DNA of 64,000 nt from CBFDBF01 sp050287965 (GTDB taxonomy: Bacteria > Pseudomonadota > Gammaproteobacteria > Chromatiales > Chromatiaceae): positions 124,001 to 188,000 of the forward strand of contig JBNKCX010000017.1 in NCBI GenBank assembly GCA_050287965.1, given 5' to 3'. A program made the translations under genes and the position numbers. The notes below the pieces were generated by a model that did no database searches, had not been told where the DNA came from, and saw nothing but the letters and a program-made list of their open reading frames with translations. Positions 17,778-26,879 of this stretch are shown here, one piece after another (position 1 is the first letter of the stretch; the number at the start of each line of letters is the position of its first letter).

Positions 17778-18572
17778 ATGAAAGGCATCATATTTCTCAT
17801 CAGTCTGTTATTTCTGCTGTCCATCGCAACCGGCTGTTCAACCCACCCCACCCGGGGTAATTGGGGCGAAGGCGCCACCCTCACTCCCGGATGGAACCGG
17901 ATCAAGCGCGCCGCCTATAACTCGGCCACCGACCCGAAAACCTGGAGCCCGGCTTTGGGAGCGGCGGTTTTCTCCATCGGCGACCTGGATGAAGAGGTCT
18001 CGGAATGGGCCGTGGATCACCAGCCGCTTTTCGGCAGCGACGCTGAAGATTGGAGCGACGATCTGCGAACCACCACCACCGTCGCCTGGGTCGCCACCGC
18101 ATTCGCGGCGTCCAGCGGCGGCGACTGGGCGCTGAACAAGACCAAGGGCATGGGCGTGCAACTGGCGGCGATCGGCGTCAGCGACAGCATCGTCGACGGA
18201 CTGAAGGATCTCACCGACCGGGAGCGACCGGACAAATCCAATAACGGCTCCTTCCCCTCCGCCCACGCCTCCATGGCCGCCACCCGCGCAGCTCTCGCGT
18301 CCCGTAACCTGGAGTACATCGACATGCCGGACGGGGCGCGGACTGCGCTGGATATCGGTCTCTATACCGTCGCCCTCGGCACCGGCTGGGCCCGGGTGGA
18401 GGCGGAGAAACACTACCCCTCCGACGTGCTTGCCGGGGTGGCTATCGGCAACTTCGTGGCGACCTTCATCAACGACGCCTTTCTCGATCCCGCCCGGCTG
18501 GACGGGCCCCTGGTTTCAGCGCAAGCACTTCCCGGGGGCGGGGTGATACTGGTTCAGATACCGCTGCAATAA
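17778..18572 (+). CDS. PAP2 family phosphatase, lipoprotein
   Basis: 264 residues from the ATG at 17778, with the strong site GGAAGGAGG upstream; the frame is open 65 codons earlier but that part covers a repeat. Lipobox at the N-terminus (LLSIATGC). The three PAP2 phosphatase motifs are present: KDLTDRERP, FPSAHAS and EAEKHYPSDV (catalytic His-Asp). Such enzymes dephosphorylate lipid pyrophosphates or similar substrates; the substrate here is unknown. Likely anchored at the outer periplasmic side. Convergent with a PEP-CTERM protein gene. Confidence 0.88.
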   Translation: MKGIIFLISLLFLLSIATGCSTHPTRGNWGEGATLTPGWNRIKRAAYNSATDPKTWSPALGAAVFSIGDLDEEVSEWAVDHQPLFGSDAEDWSDDLRTTTTVAWVATAFAASSGGDWALNKTKGMGVQLAAIGVSDSIVDGLKDLTDRERPDKSNNGSFPSAHASMAATRAALASRNLEYIDMPDGARTALDIGLYTVALGTGWARVEAEKHYPSDVLAGVAIGNFVATFINDAFLDPARLDGPLVSAQALPGGGVILVQIPLQ

Positions 18573-18605
18573 CAACTGCCGGGAAAGAAACGCCATAACA
18601 AAATA

Positions 18606-18630
18606 CAAACCCCGCATAACGCGGGGTTTG
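18606..18630. terminator. Hairpin between convergent genes
   Basis: Ten-base perfect stem CAAACCCCGC / GCGGGGTTTG with a five-base loop. On the minus strand it is followed by TATTTTGTTAT, so it can end the PEP-CTERM transcript; it may also act on the PAP2 side. Confidence 0.75.
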
Positions 18631-18649
18631 TGGCTATCGCTCTGTCGGC

Positions 18650-19228
18650 TTAACTCTTTTTCTTGCGGGAAAAACCGATACCGGCCAGGCCGAGGCCCAG
18701 GAGAGCCAACGTGGCGGGTTCAGGAACGGTAGAGAAATTAAAGTCATCATAGCCCAGACCTTCGAGGCGATACTCCTCGTCGGTGAGTATCACCTCCAGC
18801 CGAGTAATCCCAGAATAGGCCGAAAAATCCACCAAATGTGAAGTAAAGGGATCGGCGTCCCCCACCAGGGTCATGATGCTTAACAGGCCATTTGTGTCAC
18901 TGATGAGTGCCGTACCGACGATACCGGCAAAATCATCCCCGGTGAAAAGAAAGGTCAGGAGGGAGGCCGGGTTGAGAAAATCAACCACAAGTGTTCCACC
19001 ACAATAACTGTTGTCATCACGCGGACAGGCGATTTTCGGTGCCGCAGTCCCCCAGTCGACTGCTCCATAGTCGGATACCTCCACCGTACTGCCGGGAGCG
19101 GAAAAAAGAACACCGGGATACTGATTGGTCACCGTCCCATAATCGGGGATCGCTTCAAAATCTATGAACACGGCCTGGGCGGATACCGGGAGGAGCAGGA
19201 CCAGCAGCGCAATAAGCTTTTTCATCAC
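18650..19228 (-). CDS. PEP-CTERM sorting domain exported protein
   Basis: 192 residues: signal peptide (LIALLVLLLPVSAQA), a beta-rich body with FIDFEAIPDYGTVTNQYPGVLF, and a C-terminal VPEPATLALLGLGLAGIGF followed by SRKKKS, the complete PEP-CTERM signal. Proteins of this type are processed by an exosortase/EpsH system that also handles exopolysaccharide in Gram-negative bacteria; no exosortase is in the window, so it must be elsewhere. The body resembles cell-surface adhesin-like members (inference). Flanked by a terminator. Confidence 0.9.
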   Translation of the reverse strand: MMKKLIALLVLLLPVSAQAVFIDFEAIPDYGTVTNQYPGVLFSAPGSTVEVSDYGAVDWGTAAPKIACPRDDNSYCGGTLVVDFLNPASLLTFLFTGDDFAGIVGTALISDTNGLLSIMTLVGDADPFTSHLVDFSAYSGITRLEVILTDEEYRLEGLGYDDFNFSTVPEPATLALLGLGLAGIGFSRKKKS

Positions 19229-19430
19229 AAAATCCCTCTCGCTTGATCAATCTATAAAGTTTGTGGCCAATCGCATGCAAAATATACGCCGGAACAATTA
19301 TTTCTTTTCGAAACAATATGTTATAGTTTTTCATGAATTACCATCGGCTAATATATGTAAAATTTGCTGACACCCGTCTTCCAAACCGGCCCCGTCTCCG
19401 GTCGTTAATTTTGCGGATAATTCATTAGTT

Positions 19431-20405
19431 ATGCCTTACCCCCTTGATCGACGGTTAGCGATAGCCCCCATGCTGGACTGGACCGACCGCTATTTTCGCT
19501 ATTTTGCCCGTCTCATCTCCCGCCACACCCTGCTCTACACGGAAATGGTCACCACCGGGGCCCTGCTGCACGGCGACCGGGAGCGATTCCTTGAGTTCCA
19601 TGAGATGGAACACCCCGTCGCCCTGCAACTGGCGGGCAGCGACCCGCTGGATCTCGCCGCCTGCGCCCGCATGGGGGCGGATCGGGGCTACGACGAAATC
19701 AACCTCAATGTGGGCTGCCCTTCCGACCGGGTCCAGTCGGGCCGCTTCGGGGCCTGCCTGATGGCTGAGCCGCAAACGGTCGCCGATTGCATCGCCGCCA
19801 TGACCGTGGGGGTAAATATCCCGGTAACGGTGAAACACCGGATAGGTATCGATGACCTGGACAGCTATGAGGCGTTAAACCGGTTCGTGGCCACGGTGGC
19901 GCAGGCCGGCTGCCGGACCTTCGTGGTGCACGCCCGCAAGGCCTGGCTGCAGGGGCTGAGCCCCAAGGAGAACCGCGATGTCCCGCCCTTGCAGTATGAG
20001 GTGGTACACCGGCTGAAACGGGACTTCCCGGATCTGGAGATCGTAATCAACGGCGGCATCCACACCCTGGAGGCCGCCCTGGAGCAGCTGCAGTTGGTCG
20101 ACGGCGTGATGATCGGCCGCCAGGCCTACCAGGACCCCTGGATCCTGGCTGAAGCGGACCGGCTGATTTTCGGTGACGACCACCCCATCCCTTCCCGCCA
20201 TGAGGTGCTGGAACAACTGCTGCCCTTGGTGGAGAAAGAGCACTCCCGAGGCACCCCTCTGAGCCGGATCACCCGCCACATCCTCGGGCTGTTCAACGGC
20301 CGGCCCGGCGCCCGCGCCTGGCGCCGGCACATCAGCGAACACGCCCATCGCCGGGGGGCCACCCCGGAGGTGATCCGCCAGGCGGCAAAACTTGTAGCCC
20401 CGTAG
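19431..20405 (+). CDS. dusA: tRNA-dihydrouridine synthase A
   Basis: 324 residues. DusA reduces uridine to dihydrouridine at positions 20/20a of tRNA with FMN and NADPH. The start is IAPMLDWTDRYFRYFARL; catalytic Cys is in NVGCPSDRVQSGRFGACLM, which is the DusA form; FMN/phosphate motifs are KHRIGID and INGGIHT, with MIGRQAYQDPW. Alone on the plus strand, followed by a long repeat-bearing gap. Confidence 0.96.
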   Translation: MPYPLDRRLAIAPMLDWTDRYFRYFARLISRHTLLYTEMVTTGALLHGDRERFLEFHEMEHPVALQLAGSDPLDLAACARMGADRGYDEINLNVGCPSDRVQSGRFGACLMAEPQTVADCIAAMTVGVNIPVTVKHRIGIDDLDSYEALNRFVATVAQAGCRTFVVHARKAWLQGLSPKENRDVPPLQYEVVHRLKRDFPDLEIVINGGIHTLEAALEQLQLVDGVMIGRQAYQDPWILAEADRLIFGDDHPIPSRHEVLEQLLPLVEKEHSRGTPLSRITRHILGLFNGRPGARAWRRHISEHAHRRGATPEVIRQAAKLVAP

Positions 20406-20447
20406 GGCGGCGGGCTGTGCCCCGCCTTGGCAACAGATATGGAGTAA

Positions 20448-20705
20448 AAAAACGCAGAGGCCGCAGAGACGCGAAGTGCACCTGTAGCCCAGCCCCCTGC
20501 AACCGCTTCCCCTCTCCTAACCTCCCCCGCAAGCGGGGGGAGAACGCCGCTAACTTCGGCATTCCGGACGCAGCACGACTGAGGTCCGGAACTCAGTGGC
20601 CGTTCCCCCGGATCGCGGCCTGCGTCGGGATGAAGGGAGAGACCCCGCCGCACCAGGAAATCCTTTGCGCCTCCGCGTCTTCGCGTCCTATGCGTTAATA
20701 TGCGT
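20448..20705. repeat. CGCAAAG-type palindromic repeat, copy with a long middle (dusA downstream)
   Basis: Left arm ACGCAGAGGCCGCAGAGACG at 20450; right arm TTTGCGCCTCCGCGTCTTCG and CGTCCTATGCGTT near 20663-20697. The middle holds a strong hairpin, CCTCCCCCGCAAGCGGGGGG (about 20521-20540). It accounts for most of the 370 bases between dusA and the EamA gene, where no gene is seen. Confidence 0.6.
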
Positions 20706-20776
20706 ATACCTTAATACCGACTGTATAGGACAAGCTCCCCGGAAGGACACCGACCCTCAGACATCTACAATCGATC

Positions 20777-21658
20777 ATGTACTGGCTGCCCCTCACCCTC
20801 CTGTGCGCCTTCAGCCTCGCCTCGGCGGACGCCGCCACCAAACGCTGGCTGGGGGACTATGGCGCCCGGGAACTGGCGCTGGTGCGCTTCTTCCTCGCCG
20901 GACTGCTGCTTTCGCCGATGCTGCTCCTGCAACCGCTGCCGGAGCTGCCTCCGGCCTTCTGGGGCTGGATCGCCTTTCTGCTGCCCCTGGAGATCATCGC
21001 CATACTGCTCTATATGCGGGCCATACGCGACTACCCGCTCTCCCTCACCCTGCCTTATCTCGCCTTCACCCCGGTATTCGTGATCCTGTCCGGCTGGCTG
21101 CTGCTGGGAGAACGGGTATCCCTGGCCGGGCTCAACGGTATCCTGCTGGTGGTAGGGGGCGCCTGGCTGCTCAATCTGGAACCCGCCACCCTGCGGAGCT
21201 GGCGCGGCATCTACCGGCCGTTGACCGCCATCCTGCGTAACCCGGGCTCCCGCATGATGCTGGCGGTATCCTTTATCTACAGCCTTACCTCGGTGGGTGG
21301 TAAAGGCGCCTTGCGGTACATGCAACCGGACCAGTTCGGTCCCTTCTATTTCGCCCTCCTCGGCCTCTGCACCCTGGTACTGTTCAGCCTGCAACGACCG
21401 ACCATTATCCGGGTCCTGTGGCGTCGGCCGCTGTACAATCTGTTGGTGGCGCTGCTGTTCGCGGCCATGGTGATGACCCACTTTCTCGCCATCTCCCGGG
21501 TGGAGGTGGCCTACATGATCGCCATCAAACGCAGCAGCCTGCTGTTCGGAATCCTGTACGGGGCCCTGCTGTTCCGGGAACGGGGTCTGTTTATCCACCT
21601 GATCGCCGGGGCACTCATGGTGGCCGGCGTCGCCCTGATCGCAACAAGCACTGTATGA
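20777..21658 (+). CDS. EamA/DMT family transporter
   Basis: 293 residues with about ten membrane helices in two repeated halves, the plan of the drug/metabolite transporter superfamily: EamA repeat 1 about 5-135 (LLLGERVSLAGLNGILLVVGG) and repeat 2 about 150-290 (LLFRERGLFIHLIAGALMVAGV). The substrate cannot be predicted. The TGA overlaps the ATG of a cupin gene by four bases, so the two are probably translated together. Confidence 0.88.
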   Translation: MYWLPLTLLCAFSLASADAATKRWLGDYGARELALVRFFLAGLLLSPMLLLQPLPELPPAFWGWIAFLLPLEIIAILLYMRAIRDYPLSLTLPYLAFTPVFVILSGWLLLGERVSLAGLNGILLVVGGAWLLNLEPATLRSWRGIYRPLTAILRNPGSRMMLAVSFIYSLTSVGGKGALRYMQPDQFGPFYFALLGLCTLVLFSLQRPTIIRVLWRRPLYNLLVALLFAAMVMTHFLAISRVEVAYMIAIKRSSLLFGILYGALLFRERGLFIHLIAGALMVAGVALIATSTV

Positions 21659-22020
21659 AAACCGCCTACTCATCCGCTGAACCCTATGTCACCAAGGACG
21701 GTTCCACCATCCGCGAACTGCTGCACCCCGACCTGCACGGCGACGGCGCCCAGAGCCTGGCGGAGGCGCGTATAGCACCGGGGGGTGCCACCCTGTTCCA
21801 CCGGCATCACCGAAGCGAGGAGATCTACCACATCACAGGTGGGGAGGGCGTGATGACCCTGGGTGACGAGCGGTTTCCCCTCAGAGTGGGAGATAGCGTT
21901 CGTATTCCTCCGGGCACGCCGCACCGGGTTGAAAATCCGGGCAGTGAACCCCTGGTGATCCTCTGCTGCTGCACGCCGCCGTACCGCCACGAGGACACGG
22001 AACTGTCAGGGGAGAGATAA
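21655..22020 (+). CDS. Cupin domain protein
   Basis: 121 residues, start at the ATG overlapping the transporter stop (ATGA). A single cupin barrel: metal motif 1 in GGATLFHRHHRSEEIYHITGGEG (H-H-E) and motif 2 in GDSVRIPPGTPHRVENPG (PxGxxH). Small cupins of this form are often isomerases, dioxygenases or binding proteins; nothing decides between these. Its 3' end overlaps by 15 bases the end of the convergent APH-ATPase gene. Confidence 0.88.
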   Translation: MKTAYSSAEPYVTKDGSTIRELLHPDLHGDGAQSLAEARIAPGGATLFHRHHRSEEIYHITGGEGVMTLGDERFPLRVGDSVRIPPGTPHRVENPGSEPLVILCCCTPPYRHEDTELSGER

Positions 22021-23574
22021 GCGCTTTTTCAGCCCACCCATATCCATGGGCCGGTCCGGGGTCACGACGAAAGCCGCCGCGGCCTCCTCATGCGTCAGCG
22101 GTTCCGCATCGGCCAGTTGCAGAGCGAGTACCCGTTCGTCCGCCTCGGAGGGATCGCCGCCCCGCTCCGCCCGGGAGCGTACGCGCCGGCGCATCTCCTG
22201 CTCACCCGTCCGCATCTCCAGGATCAGGAACGGCACCTTCAGCCGATCGGCGAGCTGCGCGAACGGCCGCCGCTGCCGCCGCTGCAGAAAGGTGGCGTCC
22301 ATGACCGCGATAAAACCGGCACCGAGGATCCGCTCCGCCGCATCCAGCAGACAACAGTAGGTGCGCTCGGTCATCTCCGGCGTATAGAGCGCCTGCCCGA
22401 TGCCGGAGCCGCTGGGCGCCAGTTGCGGAAGACCTGCCAGGCGTTTACGTTCCACATCCGAGCGCACTTGAACGGCCGGAAGTTCCGCTGTCAGGCCGCG
22501 GGCGGCGACACTCTTACCGGAACCGGAAGCGCCATGGGTGATGATCAGCGCCGGGCTGCGGGAACGGGTGTAGCGCTCCGCCAGATCCAGATAGCGCCGA
22601 AACTCCTCTCTCAGGACCCCGCGTTCCTGCTGTTCCAGATCATCCTGACCCAGCCGTATGGCCGTGACCTTCGCCCGCACCATCGCCCGATAGACCTGGT
22701 AGAAGCGAAGCAGGGGGAGCCCCGCATAATCCCCGCTCCGTTGCAGATAGCTGTTCAGTACCCGTTGCGCCAGCTCCGGTCGTTCCTTCTCATCCAGGTC
22801 CATGACCAGAAAGGCGATCTCGTTGATGGTATCGATCCAGCGCAGCCCGGGATTGAATTCGATGGCATCGAAGATCACCGCTTCTCCGTCCACCAGCGTG
22901 ATATTGCCGAGATGCATGTCGCCGTGACATTCGCGCACGAACCCCCCGGCCTTGCGTTCCGCCAGCATGCCGTGCAACTCACGATGTGTTTCACGGGTCC
23001 ACTGCTCCAGGCGGATGAGCTGCTGGTCGATTCCCGGATCATGCTCCAGTTGCCGGATGGGTTCGAAATTCTCCAACATCGGACGGATAACGAAATCCGG
23101 AGACCCCCAGGGCTGATCTTCCCCACAGATCTCCACTACGGCATGAAACGCCGCCACCCGATCGGCGATGGAGTCCATCAGCTCCGGCGTGAGGCGCTCC
23201 AGCCGGTGGCAGAGCAGCCCGTCGTCCGGAAATCGGCGCATCTTTACCGCGTATTCGATGGGGGTCCCCTCCCCGCCGATGCGGGGAGACTCCGGTGTCC
23301 CCGTTATGGCCACCACATCCAGGTAGATGTCCGGCGCCAGACGGCGGTTGATACGCAGCTCCTCCCGGCAGAAATGGTGACGCTTCTCCAGGGTGGAGAA
23401 ATCAAGGAATCCGAGATCCAGCGGCTTCTTGAACTTGTAGGCATACTCCCCCACCAGCAGGACATAAGAGATATGAGTCTCCGCCACCTCCACCGTCAAC
23501 GCCGGATGGGGCCAGAGCGCCGGCGCAGTGAGCGCCAGGATCAACGGATCGTGGATGCGTTCAACTTCAGTCAT
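22006..23574 (-). CDS. Aminoglycoside-phosphotransferase-like kinase fused to a P-loop ATPase
   Basis: 522 residues from MTEVERIHDPLI (ATG at 23574). The N-terminal ~330 residues are APH-kinase-like: EYAVKMRRFPDDGLL (ATP-binding Lys), catalytic loop ECHGDMHLGNI and the Mg motif IFDAIEFNPGLRWID. The C-terminal ~170 residues are a Zeta/AAA-type P-loop domain with Walker A HGASGSGKS, then RSDVERKRLAGL. This pairing is known as a bifunctional family without an assigned role; antibiotic resistance should not be assumed. Convergent with the cupin gene. Confidence 0.88.
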   Translation of the reverse strand: MTEVERIHDPLILALTAPALWPHPALTVEVAETHISYVLLVGEYAYKFKKPLDLGFLDFSTLEKRHHFCREELRINRRLAPDIYLDVVAITGTPESPRIGGEGTPIEYAVKMRRFPDDGLLCHRLERLTPELMDSIADRVAAFHAVVEICGEDQPWGSPDFVIRPMLENFEPIRQLEHDPGIDQQLIRLEQWTRETHRELHGMLAERKAGGFVRECHGDMHLGNITLVDGEAVIFDAIEFNPGLRWIDTINEIAFLVMDLDEKERPELAQRVLNSYLQRSGDYAGLPLLRFYQVYRAMVRAKVTAIRLGQDDLEQQERGVLREEFRRYLDLAERYTRSRSPALIITHGASGSGKSVAARGLTAELPAVQVRSDVERKRLAGLPQLAPSGSGIGQALYTPEMTERTYCCLLDAAERILGAGFIAVMDATFLQRRQRRPFAQLADRLKVPFLILEMRTGEQEMRRRVRSRAERGGDPSEADERVLALQLADAEPLTHEEAAAAFVVTPDRPMDMGGLKKRLSLP

Positions 23575-23690
23575 TGAATATCCCCGGAGATAGTACGTTG
23601 ACTTCAGTTTAGTAGGTCGGTAATAAGGGCTCTGAAAAAGATACGCACATGAATCCCCGGATTCAGACAAAACTATATTGAGGATAAGAT

Positions 23691-23891
23691 ATGAACGTAG
23701 ACCGTCTCGTTATGGCCTTTGCCGGCGCCGTCATTCTTGTGAGCCTGCTGTTGACCCATTTCCACAACCCGCTCTGGATGTGGCTCACCGCATTCGTGGG
23801 CGTTAACCTGTTTCAGGCGGCCTTCACCGGGTTCTGCCCCCTGGCCATCATCCTGAAGAAGATGGGGAAGAGGTCCGGCGCCGCGTTCTGA
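23691..23891 (+). CDS. Small DUF2892/YgaP-like inner membrane protein
   Basis: 66 residues with two hydrophobic segments (LVMAFAGAVILVSLLL and WMWLTAFVGVNLFQAAF) joined by a short loop, then GFCPLAIILKKMG. This is the YgaP transmembrane-domain/DUF2892 pattern, with the conserved GFCP motif. It occurs here without the rhodanese domain that some relatives carry. A GAGGAT site precedes the ATG. Function unknown. Confidence 0.82.
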   Translation: MNVDRLVMAFAGAVILVSLLLTHFHNPLWMWLTAFVGVNLFQAAFTGFCPLAIILKKMGKRSGAAF

Positions 23892-23929
23892 TCCCCGGAT
23901 TCGATGTGGGTCCGATCTATCCCGCATAG

Positions 23930-24200
23930 TAAACGCGAAGAACGCTGAGGCGCTAAGGCGCAAAGTGTTCTTGTTACAAAATTGTATAAATCCCCCTGGG
24001 CTTTTGCGAACCCGGCGTTTATAACCGATATCAGTAGGGGCCCAGTCCTCTGGGCCACAAGTGGAGCCTGTTCAGTCGCCCGGGGACAAGATTCTCGTAG
24101 AAAACCCCAAGGCGCGGAGCCGCGAGGTGTTCTTTTATGAATTTCTACGAATAACTTTGCGACTCCGCGTCTTTGCGTTCTTTGCGTTAATATCCGAACC
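23930..24200. repeat. CGCAAAG-type palindromic repeat with a long middle
   Basis: Left arm ACGCGAAGAACGCTGAGGCG, right arm TTTGCGACTCCGCGTCTTTG then CGTTCTTTGCGTT (about 24155-24188), and an extra internal arm AAGGCGCGGAGCCGCGAGG at 24110. It explains the 320-base gap between the YgaP-like gene and dihydroorotase; no gene seen there. Confidence 0.6.
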
Positions 24201-24214
24201 GAACCAGGGATTCC

Positions 24215-25552
24215 TTAACGCCGGAATTCCAGACGTTTCCCCAGAACCTCTTCGGCGATTCTGCCTTCGTGGTAAGCGAGGCGGCCGTTGACCAGGGTGG
24301 TTATCACTGAGGAACGCAGCCGCACCCCCTCCAGGGGCGACCAGCCACATTTATAGAGCACATCCTCCCGCTCCACCTGGAACGGGCGCTCCAGGTCCAG
24401 GATCACCAGGTCCGCCCAGTAACCCTCCCGCAGATACCCCCGCTCGGCCACCTGAAACAACCGTGCCGGGGCGTGGCACGCCTTCTCCACCAGTGTCTCC
24501 AGCGACAACAGTTCATCGTGATAGAGCTCGAGCAGCATGGGCAGGGCGTGTTGCACCAGGGGGAGACCGGAGGGGGCCTGGAAATAGTCGCGCTGCTTCT
24601 CTTCCAGGGTGTGGGGTGCGTGATCGGTGCCGATTACGGCGATACGGTCACTGTTGAGAGCCTGACGCAGGGCATCCCGATCCTCCCGGGTCTTGATGGC
24701 CGGGTTGCACTTGATCAACGCGCCTTTGGCCGCGTAATCGGACTCATCAAAGAAGAGATGGTGAGTACACACTTCGGCGGTAATCCGCTTCTCATCCAGC
24801 GGCCGGTCCTCGAACAGTTCCAGTTCCCGGGCGGTGGTGAGATGCAGGATATGCAGGCGGGTGTCGTGACGCTTGGCCAGCTCCACCGCCTTGGATGAAG
24901 AACGATAACAGGCCTCCTCGCTGCGTATCAGGGGGTGGCACTCCATGGGCACCTGTTCGCCGTATTGCTTGCGATACTCCTCCTCTTTCTGTTCGATCAG
25001 GGGCGTATCCTCACAATGGGTGGCCACCAGTACCGGTGCATCGCGAAAGATCTCCTCGAGCGTGGAGTCGTTGTCCACCAGCATGTTGCCGGTAGAGGAC
25101 CCCATGAACACCTTGATGCCGCAGGTCTGGTTTTTGTCCAGGGCACGTATAGCGTCGATGTTGTCGTTGGTGGCACCCAGATAGAAAGAAAAATTGGCTG
25201 CCGCCTTCTCCGCCGCCAGTTGAAATTTAGCTTCCAGGGCATCCAGGGTCACGGTCTGGGGATTGGTGTTCGGCATATCCATAAAACTGGTGATACCCCC
25301 GGCCACCGCGGCCCGGGACTCGCTGTACAGGTCGCCCTTGCGGGGGGCACCGGGATCGCGGAAATGGACCTGGTCATCGATCATGCCCGGAATCAGCACC
25401 TTGCCGTCGATATCCAGTATCTGCCAGTTCTCGTCGGCCTCGATCCGTGCGGCAATCTGCTCGATCCGGCCGTTGCGTACCAGAAGATCCCCCTCCTGGA
25501 TCCAGCCGTCGTTCACCATTCTGGCGTTCTTTATGAGAATTTCGTCCGCCAT
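24215..25552 (-). CDS. Dihydroorotase (amidohydrolase, class I type)
   Basis: 445 residues. It cyclises carbamoyl aspartate to dihydroorotate in pyrimidine synthesis. Metal-site region: MIDDQVHFRDPG, where the first His of the usual HxH is Gln. I recall the same Gln in a known subgroup, so activity is still likely. Other elements: FMDMPNTNP, KVFMGSSTGNM (Lys that becomes carboxylated), VATHCED, LHILHLTTARE and IGTDHAPHTLEEK. The ATG shares one base with the gloB stop (TGATG), so translation is coupled to gloB. Allantoinase is the main alternative. Confidence 0.87.
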   Translation of the reverse strand: MADEILIKNARMVNDGWIQEGDLLVRNGRIEQIAARIEADENWQILDIDGKVLIPGMIDDQVHFRDPGAPRKGDLYSESRAAVAGGITSFMDMPNTNPQTVTLDALEAKFQLAAEKAAANFSFYLGATNDNIDAIRALDKNQTCGIKVFMGSSTGNMLVDNDSTLEEIFRDAPVLVATHCEDTPLIEQKEEEYRKQYGEQVPMECHPLIRSEEACYRSSSKAVELAKRHDTRLHILHLTTARELELFEDRPLDEKRITAEVCTHHLFFDESDYAAKGALIKCNPAIKTREDRDALRQALNSDRIAVIGTDHAPHTLEEKQRDYFQAPSGLPLVQHALPMLLELYHDELLSLETLVEKACHAPARLFQVAERGYLREGYWADLVILDLERPFQVEREDVLYKCGWSPLEGVRLRSSVITTLVNGRLAYHEGRIAEEVLGKRLEFRR

Positions 25553-26331
25553 CAGTCGTACTCCCGGTCTTTCCAGTTGCGAATCGCCTTGAACACCTCG
25601 ACGCCGTTCTCCAAACGGTCCCCCGCGTGACGCTCCGCCGCCGTAATCACCGCCGGATCGCCGGTGCGGAGGAAGGGATTGGTATCCAGCTCCAGTTGCA
25701 GCGTGGAGGGGACGGTGGGTTCATCCCGCCCCCTGGCCGCAACCGCTTCCCGTTCCCGCTGCAGCAGGGCCGGATTATCGGGTTCCACCCATTTGGCAAA
25801 ACCGATGTTATCCAGGGAGTATTCATGGGCGCAGTAGATGAGGGTCTGCGGGGGCAGGGCGGCGATCCGTTGCAGTGAAGCATACAGCTGCTCGTGGGTA
25901 CCGCTGAAAACCCGGCCGCAACCACAGGTGAAGAGGGTGTCTCCACAAAACAGAAAGCCGTCGCCGTAATAGGCCACATGGCCCTCGGTATGGCCCGGAA
26001 CCTCCATGACCCCGAGCTGCAGACCCAGCTCTTCTATCTCCAGTTCGTCACCGTCGCTCACTCGCTTCGTCACCACTGGTATCTTCTCGTCGGCCGGCCC
26101 GAATACCTCGATACCCGGATAGGCCTCCACCAGCTCCCGTACGCCGCCGGTGTGATCTCCGTGTTTATGGGTCAGCAGGATGGCCTGCAGCCGCAACCCT
26201 TCCCGTTGCAGATACGCAAGCACCGGCTCCTCGTCTCCCGGGTCCACCACCACCGCTGTATCCGTGTTCGCCGGACGCAGCAACCAGATGTAGTTGTCGT
26301 CAAAGGCGGGAATGGGGATGATCCGAAGCAT
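25552..26331 (-). CDS. gloB: Hydroxyacylglutathione hydrolase (glyoxalase II)
   Basis: 259 residues. It hydrolyses S-lactoylglutathione, completing methylglyoxal detoxification. Metallo-beta-lactamase fold with the metal motif THKHGDHTGG (HxHxDH), the further His in PGHTEGHVAYYG, Asp in FCGDTLFTCGCGRVF, and a C-terminal HEYSLDNIGFA. The substrate-binding tail ends RNWKDREYD. It lies 14 bases after hisI and is coupled to the dihydroorotase gene. Confidence 0.95.
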   Translation of the reverse strand: MLRIIPIPAFDDNYIWLLRPANTDTAVVVDPGDEEPVLAYLQREGLRLQAILLTHKHGDHTGGVRELVEAYPGIEVFGPADEKIPVVTKRVSDGDELEIEELGLQLGVMEVPGHTEGHVAYYGDGFLFCGDTLFTCGCGRVFSGTHEQLYASLQRIAALPPQTLIYCAHEYSLDNIGFAKWVEPDNPALLQREREAVAARGRDEPTVPSTLQLELDTNPFLRTGDPAVITAAERHAGDRLENGVEVFKAIRNWKDREYD

Positions 26332-26345
26332 TCGGGATTCCGGTG

Positions 26346-26774
26346 TTATTTGCCGTAGAGTTCTTCAGGATCTATGAGGGGATCGCTGATCACCTCCAGA
26401 CGCCCTCCACGTACGGCGCTGAAGAAACAGCTGCGGCGTCCGGTATGACAGGCCGGACCGGTCTGATCCACCAGCAGCAGCAGGGTGTCCCCGTCGCAGT
26501 CGAGTCGCAGCTCCTTGAGCTGTTGCACCTGACCCGAGGATTCCCCCTTGCGCCAGAGCTTTTGCCGGGAGCGTGACCAGTAACAGACCCGTCCGGTTGC
26601 AAGGGTCTCTTCCAGGGCCTCCCGGTTCATCCAGGCCATCATGAGCACTTCGCCGCTGTCATGCTGCTGGGCTATGGCGGGCAGCAGTCCGTCCGCGTTG
26701 AAAGGCAGCTGCTCCACCGCCTCATCCCAGGATGCGGTCTCGCCCGCCCGCATTTTTTCGATCTTCTTCCACAT
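26346..26774 (-). CDS. hisI: Phosphoribosyl-AMP cyclohydrolase HisI
   Basis: 142 residues from MWKKIEKMRAGE (ATG at 26774); MRAGETASW is an alternative start. HisI opens the purine ring of phosphoribosyl-AMP, step three of histidine synthesis. Zn ligands show in QTGPACHTGRRSCFF and Mg ligands in LDCDGDTLLL; MMAWMNREALEETLATGRVCYWSRSR is typical. It is separate from HisE and about 18 kb from the other his genes, in front of gloB and dihydroorotase. The frame is open far upstream, but that part is antisense to the DUF1820 gene. Confidence 0.95.
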   Translation of the reverse strand: MWKKIEKMRAGETASWDEAVEQLPFNADGLLPAIAQQHDSGEVLMMAWMNREALEETLATGRVCYWSRSRQKLWRKGESSGQVQQLKELRLDCDGDTLLLLVDQTGPACHTGRRSCFFSAVRGGRLEVISDPLIDPEELYGK

Positions 26775-26879
26775 TCCGACAATTCTCCAGAAAATGGCTT
26801 CATAATAGCACTCTTCCTTCGCCGGTATCCTGATATACTTTAGGTGTATACGCCTCTCAACCAACACTCCCTTAACAGT

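Noticed and set aside
22090..23577. Long plus-strand frame of 495 residues
   Set aside because: Antisense to the APH-ATPase gene, which has clear motifs.
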